NCBI GenBank assembly: GCA_028023455.1
Contig: JAQFVV010000150.1
Location: 2,611,550 to 2,675,549, forward strand
DNA from: Epiperipatus broadwayi
Taxonomy: Eukaryota; Onychophora; Udeonychophora; Euonychophora; Peripatidae
Reading direction: 5' to 3'
Length of the DNA stretch: 64,000 nt
This document shows, piece after piece, positions 33,497-47,565 of the stretch. Within the stretch, counting starts at the first letter, position 1; each line of letters opens with the position of its first letter. The notes beneath the pieces were generated by a model that was given only the letters and a program-made list of their open reading frames with translations, was not told where the DNA came from and ran no database searches. Both the position numbers and the translations under genes were made by a program.

Positions 33497-34129
33497 TACA
33501 TATTGGAGTGCAGCTATGAAAAAAGCCTGTACTGTAGAAAAAATTCATACACTAATTTGTTAAATAAATAATCTAATTCATTTGATGTTTGTGATGGCAT
33601 TTTTAAGTTTAATTTGTACTAATAACTGTATCATATAAAAAAATTAAATATAATGGCTATTTTTAAATATATTATTTTTTTGTGATAAATATTGAAATTT
33701 GAATAACAAGTTAATACGTTAAATGTTTTTTATATTTATATGATTTTATTTTTAAATCGAATATAATGTTTTTCTTTCTGGTTTAGATGGCAATTAGACT
33801 TTGGTTTCTATTTCTTTAGGTATCATTTGGAGTGTTACAAAATATTTGATATTTTTAAGTGAATTGTAATAAATACTATGATAACTTTATTCTGATTTTA
33901 TAGATCATTATTATAGATATTTTATAATAATTATTCAAATTTGTCTAATGTTTCTAATTTACTTGATGAAATTAATAGTCTTTTATTTCAAATCCTTTTT
34001 GAATTCGTTAAACAAAGATGTAATGAAATAATGTAATTACTGTGATGATGTTATTTCTGATCTTTCTCTTTATATTTATCGTACTCGTAAATATCAAGAT
34101 CTCTTTCATCTTTCATGTTCGAAATTAAC
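33497..34129. other. unassigned AT-rich sequence
   Basis: No feature was recognised. Confidence 0.4.
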
Positions 34130-36760
34130 AGTCTGATTATCATCATTATCATCATCATTTTAAATCATTATCATTTCAGGATGAAAGTCTATCCAAGATT
34201 AATTCATTTTCTCAGATACATAACCGCTTTCATTTACATCAACAAACATCCTTATTTCATCAAGTCGTCATACATGTGATCTGATTTTTTACAATCTCTT
34301 GGGATCCAGTTTACACTTCAACTGTTCATCTAATATCATTTTTTTCTAATAATCTATTCAGCACAGTCTTATTTCAGTTTTTTAATTATCTGGTTTTCCC
34401 ACCTAAATATTTCACTTTTTATTAGTTCTTATTCCCAACACAAGAATCCAAATCTCACATTCATAAGTAAGGTAAAAATCTATTAAATACTTTTATTTTT
34501 AAACACGTAGCCATACTTTTTTTTAAATTTTAAACTATTTTCAGAAAAAGCTATACAAGTTAAATTACAACCTTAATTTCACCCATTATGTTTCTATATG
34601 TATTAATAATCTGATCAAGGTATGTATAGTTGTTAAGTTCTTATGATTCATGTTTATCAATCAATACTATTTTTGAAAAAATCCATTGAACATTATTACT
34701 TTTAGCCTTTTTATATTTATTCTAGTCCTTCTTACTTACTTTAGTCTGCTAACTCATGTAATATTTTCTAAATTCTAATAACAACTACATTAGCTGAAAA
34801 ATCTAGATGGTTTAAATAATCTTCTTGTACTTTTATTTTCTTAATGTACAAATGTTTTTAATGTTGTAAAATGTTTTAATGATATGAAATCACACTTTCA
34901 TATACTCTTATATGTCAACATGTAATCTACTCATTGCTGTCGCATTTTTGTAAATATTTTTTTTAAATTAATCTATATATTAATGGTTTATAACTTTATT
35001 TATTGTGGAATTATATCTTTTCATAATCCATAAATCCAAAGCATCGTGGCAACGCATATTCATTGATTTTTTGATTGGCTTATATCCTAAATTCATTGTA
35101 GATAACTTATAATTATATTGGTAAACATTTTATATAGAACTAATAGAAAATGGATACGTCACTCTTATTTTTATAAAAGTCGTTATCTTATGTCGTGGTT
35201 TGGAAAGTCCCTCTATTGAAAAAATATGCTTGATTATTACGAATTTTAAAGCACATTGAATACAGGTTAAAGCCTTTATTAAAGTATTTACTTATGCTTT
35301 CTGTGTGCTCAGTAAATTAATTACTACTCTTCAATATCTTTTTTACTATCGTTCTTAAATATTAGTATTACTAATATATTCTTCTAATCATCTGAAGAAT
35401 AGACATTTGGTATATAATTTTGTCAACAAGTTTTTCTAATTTCTCATCACTTCTATTAATATATCAATAACAATTCCATCATTTTCTGGAGCTTTTTCTT
35501 TCTTCTTAGGTTTAATTGTGTGATTCAGTTTTTCATTTAAAATACTAGGCAATTGAGAAGATGTAGCAATGGTAGGAAATACACTGTTTTATTTACAGTA
35601 TTGTTCTTCAAAGAATTTTTCAACATATTTCTTATAATTTTTTTAGTAATAATTTCTTTTTTTTCTTTTTACTGCTGAAATAACTTTTCTCTAATACCAA
35701 GACAATGCTTTACATTTTTGAGACTTATTATTTTTTTTTTATAGCTTTCCTTATCAAATTCCCAATTTTCTTTTGTTGTATAGATTGATCGATGTCATTT
35801 ATCGCTTGAATGTGTCAGCCTAGGTTTGGAATAGTTCTTATAATTCAAAATGGCCGTGAGCACATATTAAATCAGCACCCTCTTTTTCATATCATTTTAT
35901 GAAATTCTATACATTCAATTATCTAAAAGGATCATTTAAAAATATTTTCATTTTTTCTCAGTATACATTGTTTTGTCTCGGTGAAAAGTTTATTGATAAA
36001 TTGTTGTTTTTGTACCAGCTATGTTTCATGCAGTTGTTAATAGAATATCAATCATCTTCTTATTGATTTCTATCAAGCCTGAACGATTTTCACAGTCTTT
36101 TAAAATTTTTAAATAATTAGAAAGCTCTAATTTACATTTATTAGAATGTTTTTGATGGTTAGAAATATTAGCTATTAGTTCTAACTTTTTTAATAGTTTC
36201 AACTATATATATCCTACACTTCACTAATTGATCTGTATTGAATTTACTAAAAAGTTACAGTCTTGAGATACATATTTTTAGTTAATCAAAATATAAGCCA
36301 GTTCTGTTGTGTCTTCTTTGGGAGCATCCATATACATTCCTGTTTAACATTCTTTTAAAAAAGTCATAATAAAAATAATTTATAATGTATAATTTTTCTT
36401 GTTCTACAAATTTAAGCCCTTGTCCTTTCTCATTTCTATCATTGTAATCAAATTTAGCAACAGCATCTGTATCTTCAAATCATCTTAACATTAAAGTCTC
36501 CTGTAACAATTTTAAAATATCATTTGGTTTTATCAAAAGCATTTAATTCATCCAGGTTAAAATCTTAATTTATCCAGGTAAAAATCCTCTTCTTTTTCAC
36601 TATGGGAATTCGCTGAATAAACAATTATCTGAACTTGATACCTTTAAATAATTTGATAACCAATCTTCCCTCTCTGTCTTATATACCACTAATCTTCACA
36701 ATTCTGTTCTGTCACTTTTTGTTCAAATTAATTTTCTTTTTTTTCTAACTTTAGAAAAAC
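34130..36760 (-). mobile_element. RTE-type LINE, copy D, decayed, near full span
   Basis: On the minus strand the endonuclease is readable at 36.3-36.7 kb: YQVQIIVYSANSHSEKEEDF, KIVTGDFNVK and NEKGQGLKFVEQEKLYIIN. RT regions follow with many stops. The C-terminal tail (LDPKRL and the segment before WIDFHP) lies near 34.2-34.35 kb. The 3' end runs into ATG/ATC-rich sequence at 34.14-34.16 kb. The order and span match a nearly complete RTE coding region, but it is heavily mutated. Confidence 0.7.
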
Positions 36761-37502
36761 CAACACAATTCTTATTTAAGTTCATATACTCTTATTTGTA
36801 AATAGCTAAATAAAAGTCATATTGGATTACAATCAAGAAATTCTTAATACCTTCTCCCCTTCAGTTTTCAACTAGAGCCTTAACTTTATAGCCTTTTAGA
36901 AATAAGGGCCATAATTTACTTTTGCTTATCTGTCATTATTACAAATATTTAATAAAAAAAACATTCACAAGCATGCATTCATCTTGCTTTAAAGAAAACT
37001 TGATGTTTCAATTAAAAACAAATATAGTGATTTTTTTAAAAAAAAAACACTGTGTTAAAACGCCAATAAACTCATTGTATTGGTTGTTGCATGCTGGTGA
37101 GCAGGCGGTCCATGTTTATTGAGTACATGAATAATTACATACTAATAATAAATGAAATGACAAGAATTTATGAACTGAACATTGGGAATTTACCCTACTC
37201 AATTCCTTTAGAGCTTTGAAAAGAAATCAAAGGGTCTGCTTTCAGTTAACAACAAATTTTTTTATTCACTCAAAGATTGATACAGAAAATTTTTTTACAA
37301 CTGCAATAAATCCCTTAACATATCCAAATAAATTAATGTTGATGCTGAAATATCTGTAAGTTTTAAAGATATTATATAATCAACTCTTCATTGTTTGATG
37401 ATGGAGAGTTTTTAAGATGGAAGATACAAGTTTTATTTTTGATTGATATTTCAGTTATTTTTATAATAATTATCACAATACCAGCAACAACAATAACAAT
37501 AA
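36761..37502. other. unassigned AT-rich sequence
   Basis: No gene was recognised. It precedes the microsatellite and LINE cluster. Confidence 0.4.
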
Positions 37503-39078
<1,576 letters not shown>

Positions 39079-40165
39079 GAAGAAGAAGAAGAAGAAGGAG
39101 AAGGAAGAAGAAGAAGAAGAAGAAGAAGAAGGAGGAGGAGGAGGAGGAGGAGAAGAAGAAGAAGAAGAAGAAGAAGAAGAAGAAGAAGAAGAAGAAGAAG
39201 AAGAAGAAGAAGAAGAAGAAGAAGAAGAAGAAGAAGAAGAAGAAGAAGAAGAAGAAGAAGAAGAAGAAGAAGAAGAAGAAGAAGAAGAAGAAGAAGAAGA
39301 AGAAGAAGAAGAAGAAGAAGAAGAAGAAGAAGAAGAAGAAGAAGAAGAAGAAGAAGAAGAAGAAGAAGAAGAAGAAGAAGAAGAAGAAGAAGAAGAAGAA
39401 GAAGAAGAAGAAGAAGAAGAAGAAGAAGAAGAAGAAGAAGAAGAAGAAGAAGAAGAAGAAGAAGAAGAAGAAGAAGAAGAAGAAGAAGAAGAAGAAGAAG
39501 AAGAAGAAGAAGAAGAAGAAGAAGAAGAAGAAGAAGAAGAAGAAGAAGAAGAAGAAGAAGAAGAAGAAGAAGAAGAAGAAGAAGAAGAAGAAGAAGAAGA
39601 AGAAGAAGAAGAAGAAGAAGAAGAAGAAGAAGAAGAAGAAGAAGAGAAGAAGAAGAAGAAGAAGAAGAAGAAGAAGAAGAAGAAGAAGAAGAAGAAGAAG
39701 AAGAAGAAGAAGAAGAAGAAGAAGAAGAAGAAGAAGAAGAAGAAGAAGAAGAAGAAGAAGAAGAAGAAGAAGAAGAAGAAGAAGAAGAAGAAGAAGAAGA
39801 AGAAGAAGAAGAAGAAGAAGAAGAAGAAGAAGAAGAAGAAGAAGAAGAAGAAGAAGAAGAAGAAGAAGAAGAAGAAGAAGAAGAAGAAGAAGAAGAAGAA
39901 GAAGAAGAAGAAGAAGAAGAAGAAGAAGAAGAAGAAGAAGAAGAAGAAGAAGAAGAAGAAGAAGAAGAAGAAGAAGAAGAAGAAGAAGAAGAAGAAGAAG
40001 AAGAAGAAGAAGAAGAAGAAGAAGAAGAAGAAGAAGAAGAAGAAGAAGAAGAAGAAGAAGAAGAAGAAGAAGAAGAAGAAGAAGAAGAAGAAGAAGAAGA
40101 AGAAGAAGAAGAAGAAGAAGAAGAAGAAGAAGAAGAAGAAGAAGAAGAAGAAGAAGAAGAAGAAG

Positions 40166-40195
<30 letters not shown>
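39079..40195. repeat. (GAA)n microsatellite, about 1.1 kb
   Basis: About 370 GAA units. The first 70 bases are imperfect (GGA blocks at 39131-39150). Two long, apparently pure runs follow, separated by one missing base at about 39643 (GAAGAGAAG). The tract links the 3' end of L1-a to the 5' end of L1-b. The 380-420-residue ORFs of poly-Glu, Lys, Arg, Phe or Ser across it are artefacts. Confidence 0.98.
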
Positions 40196-40196
<1 letters not shown>

Positions 40197-40253
40197 TGTT
40201 TAGTATTAAAAATAAAATAAAAATCAATACCCTGTTAAAAAATTATTTAAAAC

Positions 40254-40769
40254 ATGAAGATAAAAAGTGGATCTCTCAACATTAGAGGCTTAAATGCCAC
40301 CAAAAAACTTTTTGATCTCAAAAAATGGTTACATACAACACAACCACACATACTGGGGCTTTTGGAAACAAAAATATACAGCAGCTCTCAAATTGATCCA
40401 TCAAAATATTTAGTCAGCCAAGGTTTTTGTGCCTGCTCAAGGCAATCATCATCACCATCAGGTGGCACAGGCATAATTATTTCCCACAACTGCCCTTTCG
40501 ATTCTTTTAAAATTATATATATTGACTCTAATCTTATCATATTAACACTCCATCATAAAAATATCACACTTAACCTAGTATTTGTATATATACCACCAGG
40601 CCCTGTCATCATCTCCAGAATAATAGCAACAATAAATTCAATGCTTACAGCAACACCAAATCCCATAATACTCCTGGGAGATTTCAATATGACCTACCAA
40701 ACTTTTGTTACCAAATGGATCCATCAAATAACAATCCCCCTTATGAGTGCTGAGGGTTTTCTCCCATAA
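40254..40769 (+). pseudogene. L1-b endonuclease domain
   Basis: The 171-residue ORF is the N-terminal apurinic-like endonuclease of a LINE ORF2. It has SLNIRGLN (residues 7-14), LGLLETK with Glu38 as probable metal ligand, SGGTGIIIS near residue 70, FVYIPPG near 110 and ILLGDFNM near 140 (catalytic Asp-Asn pair). The start at ATG 40254 sits where related ORF2 proteins begin. The frame closes before the SDH-type end of the domain. About 180 bases of broken coding follow, where SLIDLCFYSP near 40.81 kb appears to be the continuation. Confidence 0.8.
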
Positions 40770-40953
40770 AACTCAATATCTTTTAATAACAATAGATATA
40801 AGTCACTTATTGATTTGTGTTTCTACTCACCAATGTTGACATCATTATTTTAATCTTGAACTCTGTCCATCTATAATCTCAGATTATGCTGCTCAGTTCA
40901 TCACCCTCGACCTAACAAAAATACAGAATACAACAATAGCCCTCCAAAAGACT

Positions 40954-41502
40954 ATGCGAATACTTCTTCCAGCACAAACAACTGAATTCTTATATTCAGA
41001 AACATATATAATGCTCCAAAAACTTCAAAACATGTCACTCGATCCAGTACAAAAGTATATAGCATTCACCAATATACTTTCTTTCAACATCAATCATATT
41101 ACCTGCAACTCAACACCCCCCACCAGATTATTAGCATTGGCAGATGAACTACATAAAAGAATAACCATTTCCAGACCAACTACAGATAATCAAACACAAA
41201 TTAAAAAACTTACAGAAATGTACAACAATACATGCAATACACTAAAGCAATATGTAGCAATAAAAAAGAAAAAAATATGCCTTACACAACAACATACTTG
41301 GACCAGAGCATACATACGGTGGGCATTGGGATACCCATCCACAGTCAGAGTGCCTATGGCACTTGAAATAGATGGCTCTATAACAGCTGGACATAACATG
41401 ATAAACCCAATATATCAACACTTTAAAAAAAACTGCAAAAACAGAGAGTGTACATACCAAATGAAGACATATTTGGAGACCCTGAAACAGACACACCAAT
41501 AA
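40954..41502 (+). pseudogene. L1-b linker between endonuclease and RT
   Basis: The 182-residue frame is a lysine- and threonine-rich region with KKKKICLTQQHTWTRAYIRW, corresponding to the low-conservation linker of LINE ORF2. Its true end is near 41440, where the reading must shift: ECTYQMKTY in this frame overlaps YIPNEDIFGDPE in the next. Confidence 0.65.
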
Positions 41503-41945
41503 CAACAACTGACATTGTATTTCAACTTGCAACAATAACAAACACATGTCACCCAGGACCACAAGGAATTCCCAAATTTGTGTTCAAACATCTTAGTCAC
41601 TTCACAGCAAAATACCTGTGCGATCTAGCCAATTACATATCCCAAAAAATTTACAACATACAAAGCCTATACCCAATTGCAATGGTTCCATTTAACAAAA
41701 AACCAACAGCAATATCATCTTTATCTAATCTACGACCAATTTCAATGGGACCTTTAGGAATAAAAATTCTTGAAAGAGTGATAAAGGAAAAAATAGAACA
41801 ACACATACTCCCTGTGTTATCATCAGCACAATATGCCAAAAAAGGATCATCCATTGGCCAGGGTGCCTTAATGTACAAAACAATTATCGAAGTAGTAAAA
41901 AAAAAGAAAGAAATATGCACCAATTATAGTTCAACTAGACATTGA
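41448..41945 (+). pseudogene. L1-b RT fingers region
   Basis: Contains PGPQGIPKFVFKHL (RT block 1 equivalent), NLRPISMGPLGIKILERVIK (block 2) and SSAQYAKKGSSIGQG (block 2a). A frame change near 41915 then moves the reading to a frame with VQLDIEAAFDSVP, the catalytic box A with Asp. A second disruption near 42126 separates PQGSP from SALLFTIYINP. Base loss in each case fits simple decay. Confidence 0.75.
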
Positions 41946-42134
41946 GGCAGCTTTTGACTCGGTGCCTATAGCCAAATTATTAGACGTGCTGAAAAAAACA
42001 ACAACACCTCCATCCCTACTATATATAATAGCCAATCTGCTACTCAGCCATGAAATTCACATCACATTGAATGGAAAAAAATCACCAGCCTTCAGACCGA
42101 GTCAATCCATCCCACAAGGATCCCCCTAAGTGCC

Positions 42135-43490
42135 TTGCTCTTTACAATATATATAAATCCTCTATTAATAGAGATACAGAAAAAAATAAAAGGCATTCAA
42201 ATTCCAAACACTGCTTTAAATATATCATGCATAGCCTATATGGACGATGTAACTGTTTTCCTCCCCTCTAAAAAGAACCTCCCCATATTACAAGAGATAA
42301 TCAAGAATTATACCTCAAATTTTAATTTAAAAATTAACACAAATAAAACTGCTGCATGGTCAATATACACAGGCAAGCACTGTACAGAGATGTTTAATGG
42401 TAAACCATCTGCTTTCCTTGGTTTCCCATTCTACCTTGGAACCAATGGAATGAGGCAAAAAATTCAAAATAAATTAAAAATAGATGCTGAAAAAATCACA
42501 GCCTCACTTGAAAAGTCATACCTGTTAATATATGCAAAGGTAGCACTATTTAATCAACTTATAACTACAAAAATTACATACTATACACCTATAACTAAAT
42601 TTGCAAAAACATTCATATCTAAAATCTCGTCAATCTGTAACAAACTAATATGGAAGAGAAAGACAGTGGCAATCTCTTTAAAAAATCTGAGCAGACCACC
42701 ACATAGCAATGGACTTGGACTCCATACAATCAATGTTTTTTACACACAGAAATCAATAAATCTAATAACAGCAACCATAAAAAGATTTCCAGACCTGGAG
42801 TGTGTAATCAGTATAATACCCACAGACAGACCACCCCCTTCATATGGATATCTATCCACACTGATTGAAGAACTCAAGCCAATATACAATGAAATATCAC
42901 TCAATAATGACAACAAGTATACATACTGGGACATTTATAATATACTATATCCAAACCAGACACCTAATCTACATCCATCAGTTCTTGGAATAGACAACAG
43001 GCAACTACTGCAACAATTCAGAAAATGGTCATTAGAACCAAAATTATTTGATTTTCTACTTAAGCTTAATCTCAATGCTCTACCCACAACCCATTTCCTT
43101 AGATTTCGTAGATTCTATACAAATATAGACCCCATGTGCAGGCTATGTCATAGAGAAGAAGAGACACAAGATCATTTTCTTCATTCCTGCAGTGCCCTAG
43201 AAACAATACGTCGCACAATGTTTACCACATACAGAAAGGCTATCATTTCAATTGATGAAATAATAAATACATTTAAAAAAGGCAACAACCCTGCTATTCG
43301 TGCAGCAACATACAGCCTTTATGCCTACTGGTGCACCAGATGCACTTTTGCACTTGCCAATAACCCTCGACGCCACCCAGCAACATATTCAATAAAACTA
43401 GAACTGTTAAGAAAAAGAGACAGCATCCTAGCTCAACCAGATATATTTGCAGCCACATGGTCACACTTGAAACAAAGATCCAGTCTATGA
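42135..43490 (+). pseudogene. L1-b RT palm, thumb and C-terminal zinc finger
   Basis: The 451-residue open frame contains the catalytic YMDD at residues 35-38 (42237-42248), GFPFYLGTNGMRQ, LFNQLITTKITYY and PTDRPPP. A C335-x2-C338-x8-H347-x4-C352 finger and NNPRRHP follow near the C-terminus. YMDD replaces the FADD/YADD usual in LINEs. The coding region really begins upstream in other frames, so the listed ATG is not the native start. Confidence 0.85.
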
Positions 43491-43737
43491 AATATAAAGG
43501 CCAATAAGATAGATGATGACATTTTCAACATCAGCATTTTTTCCAACTTTAAAAAAATGCAAGCATAAACTGAACTAAATAGAAGGCCAAATTTAAAAAC
43601 AAGAAGAAAAAAAAGTATGCAGAAAAGATAAAGACTTATATACTGAAAGTTGTAATTTGTTTTTCATTTGTAAAAAATCAATATATTACTAGATGTGACT
43701 GTGTAACTTTTTAGACTCAATAAAGTTTTGCTTTGAA

Positions 43738-43912
<175 letters not shown>

Positions 43913-44231
43913 TCAATTCAATTCATTTATTTACCGTACAAAACTACAGCATAAAGCCAATTACAGTATTGCACCATAACAAATATATAAATACATAAAT
44001 GAGTTTAAATGACAAATTATTAATATAATTATGTGCCATATTTCAATAAAAGATAATTAACACATTTAAAAATCTAAAGTAAAATTAAATATCAGCATAT
44101 AAACAATTATTATTAAGACATTAATAGTAACAAATAAATAAAAGGGATAAATATAAAGCACATAACAAAATAAAAAAAAAAAAAAACAATTTAATATATA
44201 TATATATATAAACAAAATCAAGTTAAACCAA

Positions 44232-45539
44232 TCAAATCTGACATTTAAATTTAATAGCATTACAAAATTGATTATAATCTAAATTGAAGTAATTAATATT
44301 GCTACAAATCTGATTATATAAAGATGGAAGCCTAAACAAAGGAGAAAATCTAAGAACATTGGAATGACAAGTTTTAATGTAACAAACAGAAGCAGACCGA
44401 GTATCATGCACATGAGATCTAATTATAACAGTAGAAATTGTATTAGATAAAAGAACTATTTTATTAACAAGTTTATAAAGATATTTAATATCTCTATATT
44501 GTCTTCTAGAAGAAAGATGAACAACAGTTTTATTTCCCAAAGAAACATATTTAGAAAACTTATTATACACTGATTGTAATAAATTACATCCCTGTTTAGA
44601 GCTAGGATTCCAAATGACTGAACAATATTCAATGATGGCAAGAACCAATGATAAAAATAATTTAAATTTTGTATCACTACTGAAATGATAACCAAACCTT
44701 AGAATAGTACCTATAATTTTTAAAGCCTTATCAATAATCATTTCCAAATGAGGAAGAAAGGATCCATTACTGGAAAATATAACTCCCAAATCTTTTTGGG
44801 ATTCAACAGAAATAATTTTGTGAGAATTAATAAAATAAGAAAAATGCAAAACTTCAGATTTTTTAGAATACGAGACTAAGGAACATTTACTGAAATTAAC
44901 AGTCATATTATTTAGATCACACCAAGCACTAAAATTATCTATATCATTTTGAAGAAGAGTGCAATCAAACACAGATGTGATTCTTCTAAAGATTTTACAG
45001 TCATCTGCATAGCACAAAAGATAAGAAGATTTTAAGCAATACTTAAGGTCATTCATATAAATGTTAAAAAGCATAGGTGCTAAAATACTACCCTGAGGAA
45101 CCCCCAAATTACATTTAAAATTAGATGAAATAGTATTATTAAATTTAATGTATGCAGTACGACCATGAAGAAAGGATTGAAACCAATAAACAAGCTTAGT
45201 AGAAAAACCCATTTGATATAATTTGTGAAGAATACTGTGGTCTACTTTATCAAAAGCTCTTGATAAATCAAAATAAACAACATCAAGTCTCTGCTGGTCT
45301 TCAATTGCATGAGCTATATGATCATAAATTGTTAACAAATTAGTTTCTACAGATCTATTATGTATAAAACCATGCTGTGAAGAAGAAATGAGTTTACTAA
45401 CATCTAAAATAATTTTATTATAAACACACCTCTCAAAAATTCTAGCAATAGTATGTAAAACAGAAATAGGTCTATAGTTATTAATACAATCACATGATCC
45501 ATTCTTAAAAATTGGGACCATTTTGGCACACTTAAGCAC
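44232..45539 (-). pseudogene. CR1/Jockey-like reverse transcriptase
   Basis: The 435-residue frame contains NYRPISVL (residues 21-28), SSSQHGFIHNRSVETNL, VVYFDLSRAFDKVDH with catalytic Asp91, GVPQGSILAPMLFNIYMNDL (from residue 146) and the catalytic YADD at residues 177-180, followed by QKDLGVIFSS. This is a complete RT core in order. It continues directly from the upstream frame: a one-base loss near 45.56 kb separates NLSLK (upstream frame) from the continuation CVFPNVLKCAKMVPIFKNG, so the listed Met is not the native start. Confidence 0.85.
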
Positions 45540-45554
45540 ATTAGGAAAAACACA

Positions 45555-46351
45555 AGAATTTTAAGTGATAAATTAAAAATAAATGCAAGAGGTACTGCAA
45601 TAAATTCAGCTAGCCCTTTGTAAATAAATGAAGGAATATTATCATTTCCCAAACTAGAATGAATTTTAAGTCGCTTAATAGCCATAACAACATCATCCTT
45701 AGAAATATGGTCAATCATACAATGAACAGTTGAAGAATTACAAAATAATGCAATATTTGAAGATATTGTATCATGTGATGAATATACATCAGCAAAATGT
45801 TTTGAAAAGTCATTTGCACTTAAAGTGAAACCATGAGTAGCTTGAACCCTTTTCTTACCCAAACCAGACTTATTAATGAAATCCCAAAATTCTTTAGGGT
45901 TAGAAGAAATATTAACCTCAATTTTTCTAATATAATTCTGCAAATCTCTTTTATAAACATGCTTCACCAATCTTCTGAAATTAACAAAATTATTATAAAA
46001 AAAGATATTCTGTGTTTTAAAATAAAGTCTACGATGATAAGACTTCCTTTTAATAATTTTGATAAGATCGCATGAAAACCAAGGAGGAAAACCCTTATAA
46101 AAAGGCCGCTTATTGGGAATATACAAATCAATAAAACTATTAAGAATCTTTAAAAACCCATCCAAGCAATGATTTACATCATTAAAAGAATACAAAAAAT
46201 TCCAATTAACCTTAGAAAAGTTACTACAAAAATCAATATAATTACCCTTCCCATAATCCTTTCTTGAAATATTAGAAAAATTAATCTTTGAGTGACAAAC
46301 ATTAATATAAAGCTCAAAAGGTTGATGATGAGCATCAATAGGAAAATTAAC
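45555..46351 (-). pseudogene. CR1/Jockey-like LINE linker and RT N-terminus
   Basis: The frame is open from the TAA tract (readable from INSVNFPIDAHHQPFELYI) through FPPWFSCDLIKIIKRKSYHR, NPKEFWDFINKSG, and the RT block 1 region IKRLKIHSSLGNDNIPSFIY. The PWF motif and the basic stretch typify the linker between endonuclease and RT in this LINE group. The endonuclease itself is missing through 5' truncation. Confidence 0.75.
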
Positions 46352-46553
<202 letters not shown>

Positions 46554-46555
46554 GT

Positions 46556-46720
46556 AGTAGGAAATTTAATGTATTAAACAATAATATACTCATTGATGCA
46601 ACTCGTATTTAAACAATATTTTGTATCACAAGCATGCTGATATAATCTTTGTTTACTGAATAAAGTTGCTTTCAAACCCAATAATAATATTAACAACAAC
46701 AACAACAATGATAATAATGA
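46556..46720 (+). mobile_element. Tx1/L1-like LINE 3' stub (L1-c)
   Basis: About 120 bases after the TAA tract end in AATAAAGTTGCTTTCAAA (46659-46676), closely resembling the 3' ends of L1-a (AATAAAATTTGCTTTGAA) and L1-b (AATAAAGTTTTGCTTTGAA). An AAT/AAC triplet run follows (46679-46708). This is the third same-strand element of this kind bounded by triplet repeats. Confidence 0.65.
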
Positions 46721-47150
46721 TTTATTTAACAAAATGGAATAAAAGATATAAACTAGTTTACTGATAATAGTATATAAAATACTCTAGGCTTTATTCTATG
46801 TCAGCTAAAATTAATAAAGTCAATTAACTGTATTGGAGTTCTATTTATTAATTACTTATGGCATGCTTAATTTTCACCTAAAGCTTATAAAGTGTTAGAG
46901 TTATGTAATTTACATATTTGACAATCTAATTCTCAATTAAATTCTTCAAAATGGAACTTTGGTTTTTATTTTCAGTAACATATGCAATATTGAATGTTTT
47001 AATGCTCCTTCTTTGAACTTTTGCCCAATAATCTACATCTTTCACTTCTACAGTTATTTGTTTTTGTTGAACATATTAAATTATTTCCAGTACTGCCTGA
47101 TAATATATATACATAAACATTAAAAGCATAAAGCTAAAGTAGTCAATAAA
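46721..47150. other. unassigned AT-rich sequence
   Basis: No feature was recognised. Confidence 0.4.
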
Positions 47151-47565
47151 TAATCAAAATTATCCTAAATTCACAATTCAACCAGACTAGCCAAGAAAAT
47201 AAACTCTAAAACACTACCAAAGGTTTCACTGCTACAAGCAGACTTCTTAAGTGATAAGAACTACAAAATAACAGCATATTTAAATTAAACATTACCCACA
47301 ATTCCACTTATCTCCTATCCACTCTTAATACCAATAGAATTCTTAAATATTTTTTAAAAAATTATGATTCTGAAGGCGTTAATTTATTTACGAGTTCTTT
47401 TAGTATTAATGGTGGAGGGGAAGTAAGAGGAATTGTGGGTAATGTTTACTTGGTAGTTCTTTATACTTTAAAAGTGGCTTGTAGCAGTGAAACCATTGGT
47501 AGTGTTTTAGTGTTTATTTTCTTGGCTAGTCTGGTTAAGTTACGAATTTGGGGTAATTTTGATTA
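47151..47565. repeat. inverted repeat K, about 150-base arms
   Basis: The left arm TAATCAAAATTATCCTAAAT is mirrored by GGGTAATTTTGATTA at the right end. The inner parts AAGAAAATAAACTCTAAAAC and GTGTTTATTTTCTTGG pair, as do ACATTACCCACAATTCC and GGAATTGTGGGTAATGT. The minus strand at 47222-47251 reads CTTAAGA, then a CTGCT/AGCAG stem, then GAAAC, a weak hammerhead-like core. The plus-strand ORF across the right arm is incidental. Confidence 0.8.

Larger units (their letters stand above)
40197..43737 (+). mobile_element. Tx1/L1-like LINE, nearly full ORF2 (L1-b)
   Basis: The ORF2-like region spans endonuclease, reverse transcriptase and C-terminal zinc finger, broken by several frame changes. 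No ORF1 is present: the endonuclease ATG (40254) lies only about 58 bases after the GAA tract. The domains occur in canonical LINE order. The 3' UTR is about 245 bases, with AATAAA at 43719-43724 and the end GCTTTGAAA, then (CAT)n(TAA)n. Such elements nick DNA with the endonuclease and prime reverse transcription at the nick. Some Tx1-group LINEs are known to insert specifically into repeats such as (TTC)n, which fits the flanking GAA tract. Confidence 0.85.
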
